64,000 nucleotides of DNA, taken from positions 145,053 through 209,052 of the forward strand of contig DHAE01000029.1 in the NCBI GenBank assembly GCA_002397315.1, written 5' to 3'. The notes below the pieces were generated by a model. The model was not told the DNA's origin, did not search any database, and saw only the letters and a program-made list of their open reading frames with translations. Of the stretch, positions 62,928 through 64,000 are shown piece after piece. The position numbers were made by a program, and so were the translations under genes. The stretch comes from Comamonadaceae bacterium UBA4962. GTDB taxonomy: Bacteria; Pseudomonadota; Gammaproteobacteria; Burkholderiales; Burkholderiaceae_C. Each line of letters starts with the position of its first letter. Within the stretch, counting starts at the first letter, position 1.

Positions 62928-64000
62928 ATGGACTCGGCCCCGCTCCGCTCCTCTCCGTCTGCCTCCGCGCCCGCGCCCGCTCCGGCCGCAGGCGCGCTCG
63001 CCGGCATCCGGGTACTCGATCTCTCGCGCGTGCTCGCCGGGCCGTGGTGCACGCAGGTGCTGGCGGACCTGGGCGCGGACGTGGTCAAGGTGGAGCGCCC
63101 GGGCACCGGCGACGACACGCGCCAGTGGGGCCCGCCCTTCCTGAAGGATGCCGAAGGCCGCGATACGGACCAGGCCGCGTATTTCACGGCCTGCAACCGC
63201 AACAAGCGCTCCGTCACCATCGACATGGCCCATCCGGAAGGCCAGGCGCTGCTGCGCGCCATGGCGATGGAGGCGGACGTGGTGGTGGAGAACTTCAAGG
63301 TGGGCGGGCTGCGGCAATACGGCCTCGACCACGAAAGCCTGCGGGCGCTGAACCCGCGGCTCATCTACTGCTCGGTGACGGGCTTCGGGCAGACCGGGCC
63401 GTATGCCCCGCGCGCCGGCTACGACCTGATGGTGCAGGCCATGACCGGCCTGATGGACATCACCGGCCGGGCCGACGGCGAGCCGGGCGGCGGGCCGCTG
63501 CGCGTCGGCGTGGCGGTGATCGACCTGTTCACGGGCCTGTATGCCAGCAACGCCATCCTGGCGGCGCTGCACGTGCGGCAGAGCACCGGCGAAGGCCAGC
63601 ACATCGACATGGCGCTGCTGGACGTGGGCATGGCGGTGCTGGCCAACCAGGCGGCGGGCTTCCTGGCCACGGGTGAATCACCCCGGCGCCAGGGCAACAG
63701 CCACCCGAGCCTCGTGCCCTACCAGGACTTTCCCACGGCCGACGGCGCCATGCTGCTGGCCATCGGCAACGACGGCCAGTTCGCGCGCTTCTGCGCGGCC
63801 ATCGGCCGGCCGGAGTGGGCCACGGACGCGCGGTTCGCCACCAACACGCTGCGCGTGCAGCACCGCGCCGAACTGGTGCCGCTCATGGAAGCCGTGACGC
63901 GCACGCGCACCACCGCGCAGTGGGTGGCGCTGCTGGAAGACAAGGCCGTGCCCTGCGGCCCGATCAACAGCATCGCCCAGGCGTTCGACGACCCGCAGGT
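62928..64000 (+). CDS. CaiB/BaiF CoA-transferase, 3' end outside window
   Basis: 357 residues visible. After a short Ala/Pro leader comes the family III start LAGIRVLDLSRVLAGPWCTQVLADLGADVVKVERP, then GFGQTGPYAPRAGYDLMVQAMTG with the catalytic Asp (D of GYD), then DMALLDVGMAVLANQA. Its place after gcdH suggests a succinate/glutarate-CoA transferase that activates glutarate for GcdH. The ATG at 62928 has AAGG five bases upstream. The gene is cut by the right edge. Confidence 0.9.
   Translation, partial: MDSAPLRSSPSASAPAPAPAAGALAGIRVLDLSRVLAGPWCTQVLADLGADVVKVERPGTGDDTRQWGPPFLKDAEGRDTDQAAYFTACNRNKRSVTIDMAHPEGQALLRAMAMEADVVVENFKVGGLRQYGLDHESLRALNPRLIYCSVTGFGQTGPYAPRAGYDLMVQAMTGLMDITGRADGEPGGGPLRVGVAVIDLFTGLYASNAILAALHVRQSTGEGQHIDMALLDVGMAVLANQAAGFLATGESPRRQGNSHPSLVPYQDFPTADGAMLLAIGNDGQFARFCAAIGRPEWATDARFATNTLRVQHRAELVPLMEAVTRTRTTAQWVALLEDKAVPCGPINSIAQAFDDPQ

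Overview
The window looks like chromosome of a high-GC betaproteobacterium of the Comamonadaceae, most like Acidovorax/Paracidovorax. This is inferred from the strong G/C third-position bias, the hemC-hemD-hemX-hemY cluster, an FlhDC-controlled motility locus, the short xseB-ispA-dxs operon, abundant TRAP transport and a gcdH/CoA-transferase pair facing a LysR regulator. No prophage, transposase, CRISPR array, rRNA or plasmid function was seen. Nearly all genes are ordinary chromosomal ones, and large antisense open frames are high-GC shadows.

Layout. 1-8.3 kb: an efflux membrane-fusion protein cut by the left edge, a 2TM protein + LytS-like kinase + LytTR regulator operon, a LysE-type exporter, a chemoreceptor with a CheR/CheB docking tail, a lone ABC ATPase and a small orphan gene. 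8.3-11 kb: ModE regulator and a BCCT transporter, divergent. 11-19.6 kb: the GlgE pathway as one operon (glgB, glgE and a TreS-maltokinase fusion), turning trehalose/maltose into branched alpha-glucan, then a channel-like membrane protein. 19.8-24.4 kb: TRAP permeases dctQM and a small membrane gene, converging on the substrate-binding gene dctP. 24.6-27.8 kb: xseB-ispA-dxs (isoprenoid precursors). 28-33 kb: a Rieske oxygenase behind a leader hairpin, an amino-acid permease, an EamA transporter and a sulfurtransferase. 33.4-38.4 kb: flhDC converging on a FlgO/lipoprotein pair, then an AI-2E family permease. 38.4-50 kb: a FUSC membrane protein, ppc, the heme cluster and an ABC-F protein. 50-58.8 kb: a VOC protein, an M48 protease, valS, galU, tusA, a Nudix hydrolase and cysM. 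58.9-60.5 kb: tRNA-Leu(CAA), a hairpin repeat and a run of very small genes. 60.6-64 kb: a LysR regulator facing gcdH and a CoA-transferase cut by the right edge.

The most unusual structure is a roughly 700-bp non-coding element present twice (22558-23261 and 37605-38340). Each copy is a giant imperfect palindrome: two ~310-330 bp arms in inverted orientation around a conserved apex hairpin. The arms carry internal hairpins whose base pairs change in a compensating way between copies. Both copies sit exactly between the 3' ends of convergent genes. Second in interest is a compact minus-strand set of four tiny genes (59292-59888), two of them single-pass membrane peptides, ending in an intrinsic terminator. 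Third is a terminator-like hairpin between a possible promoter and the Rieske oxygenase gene.
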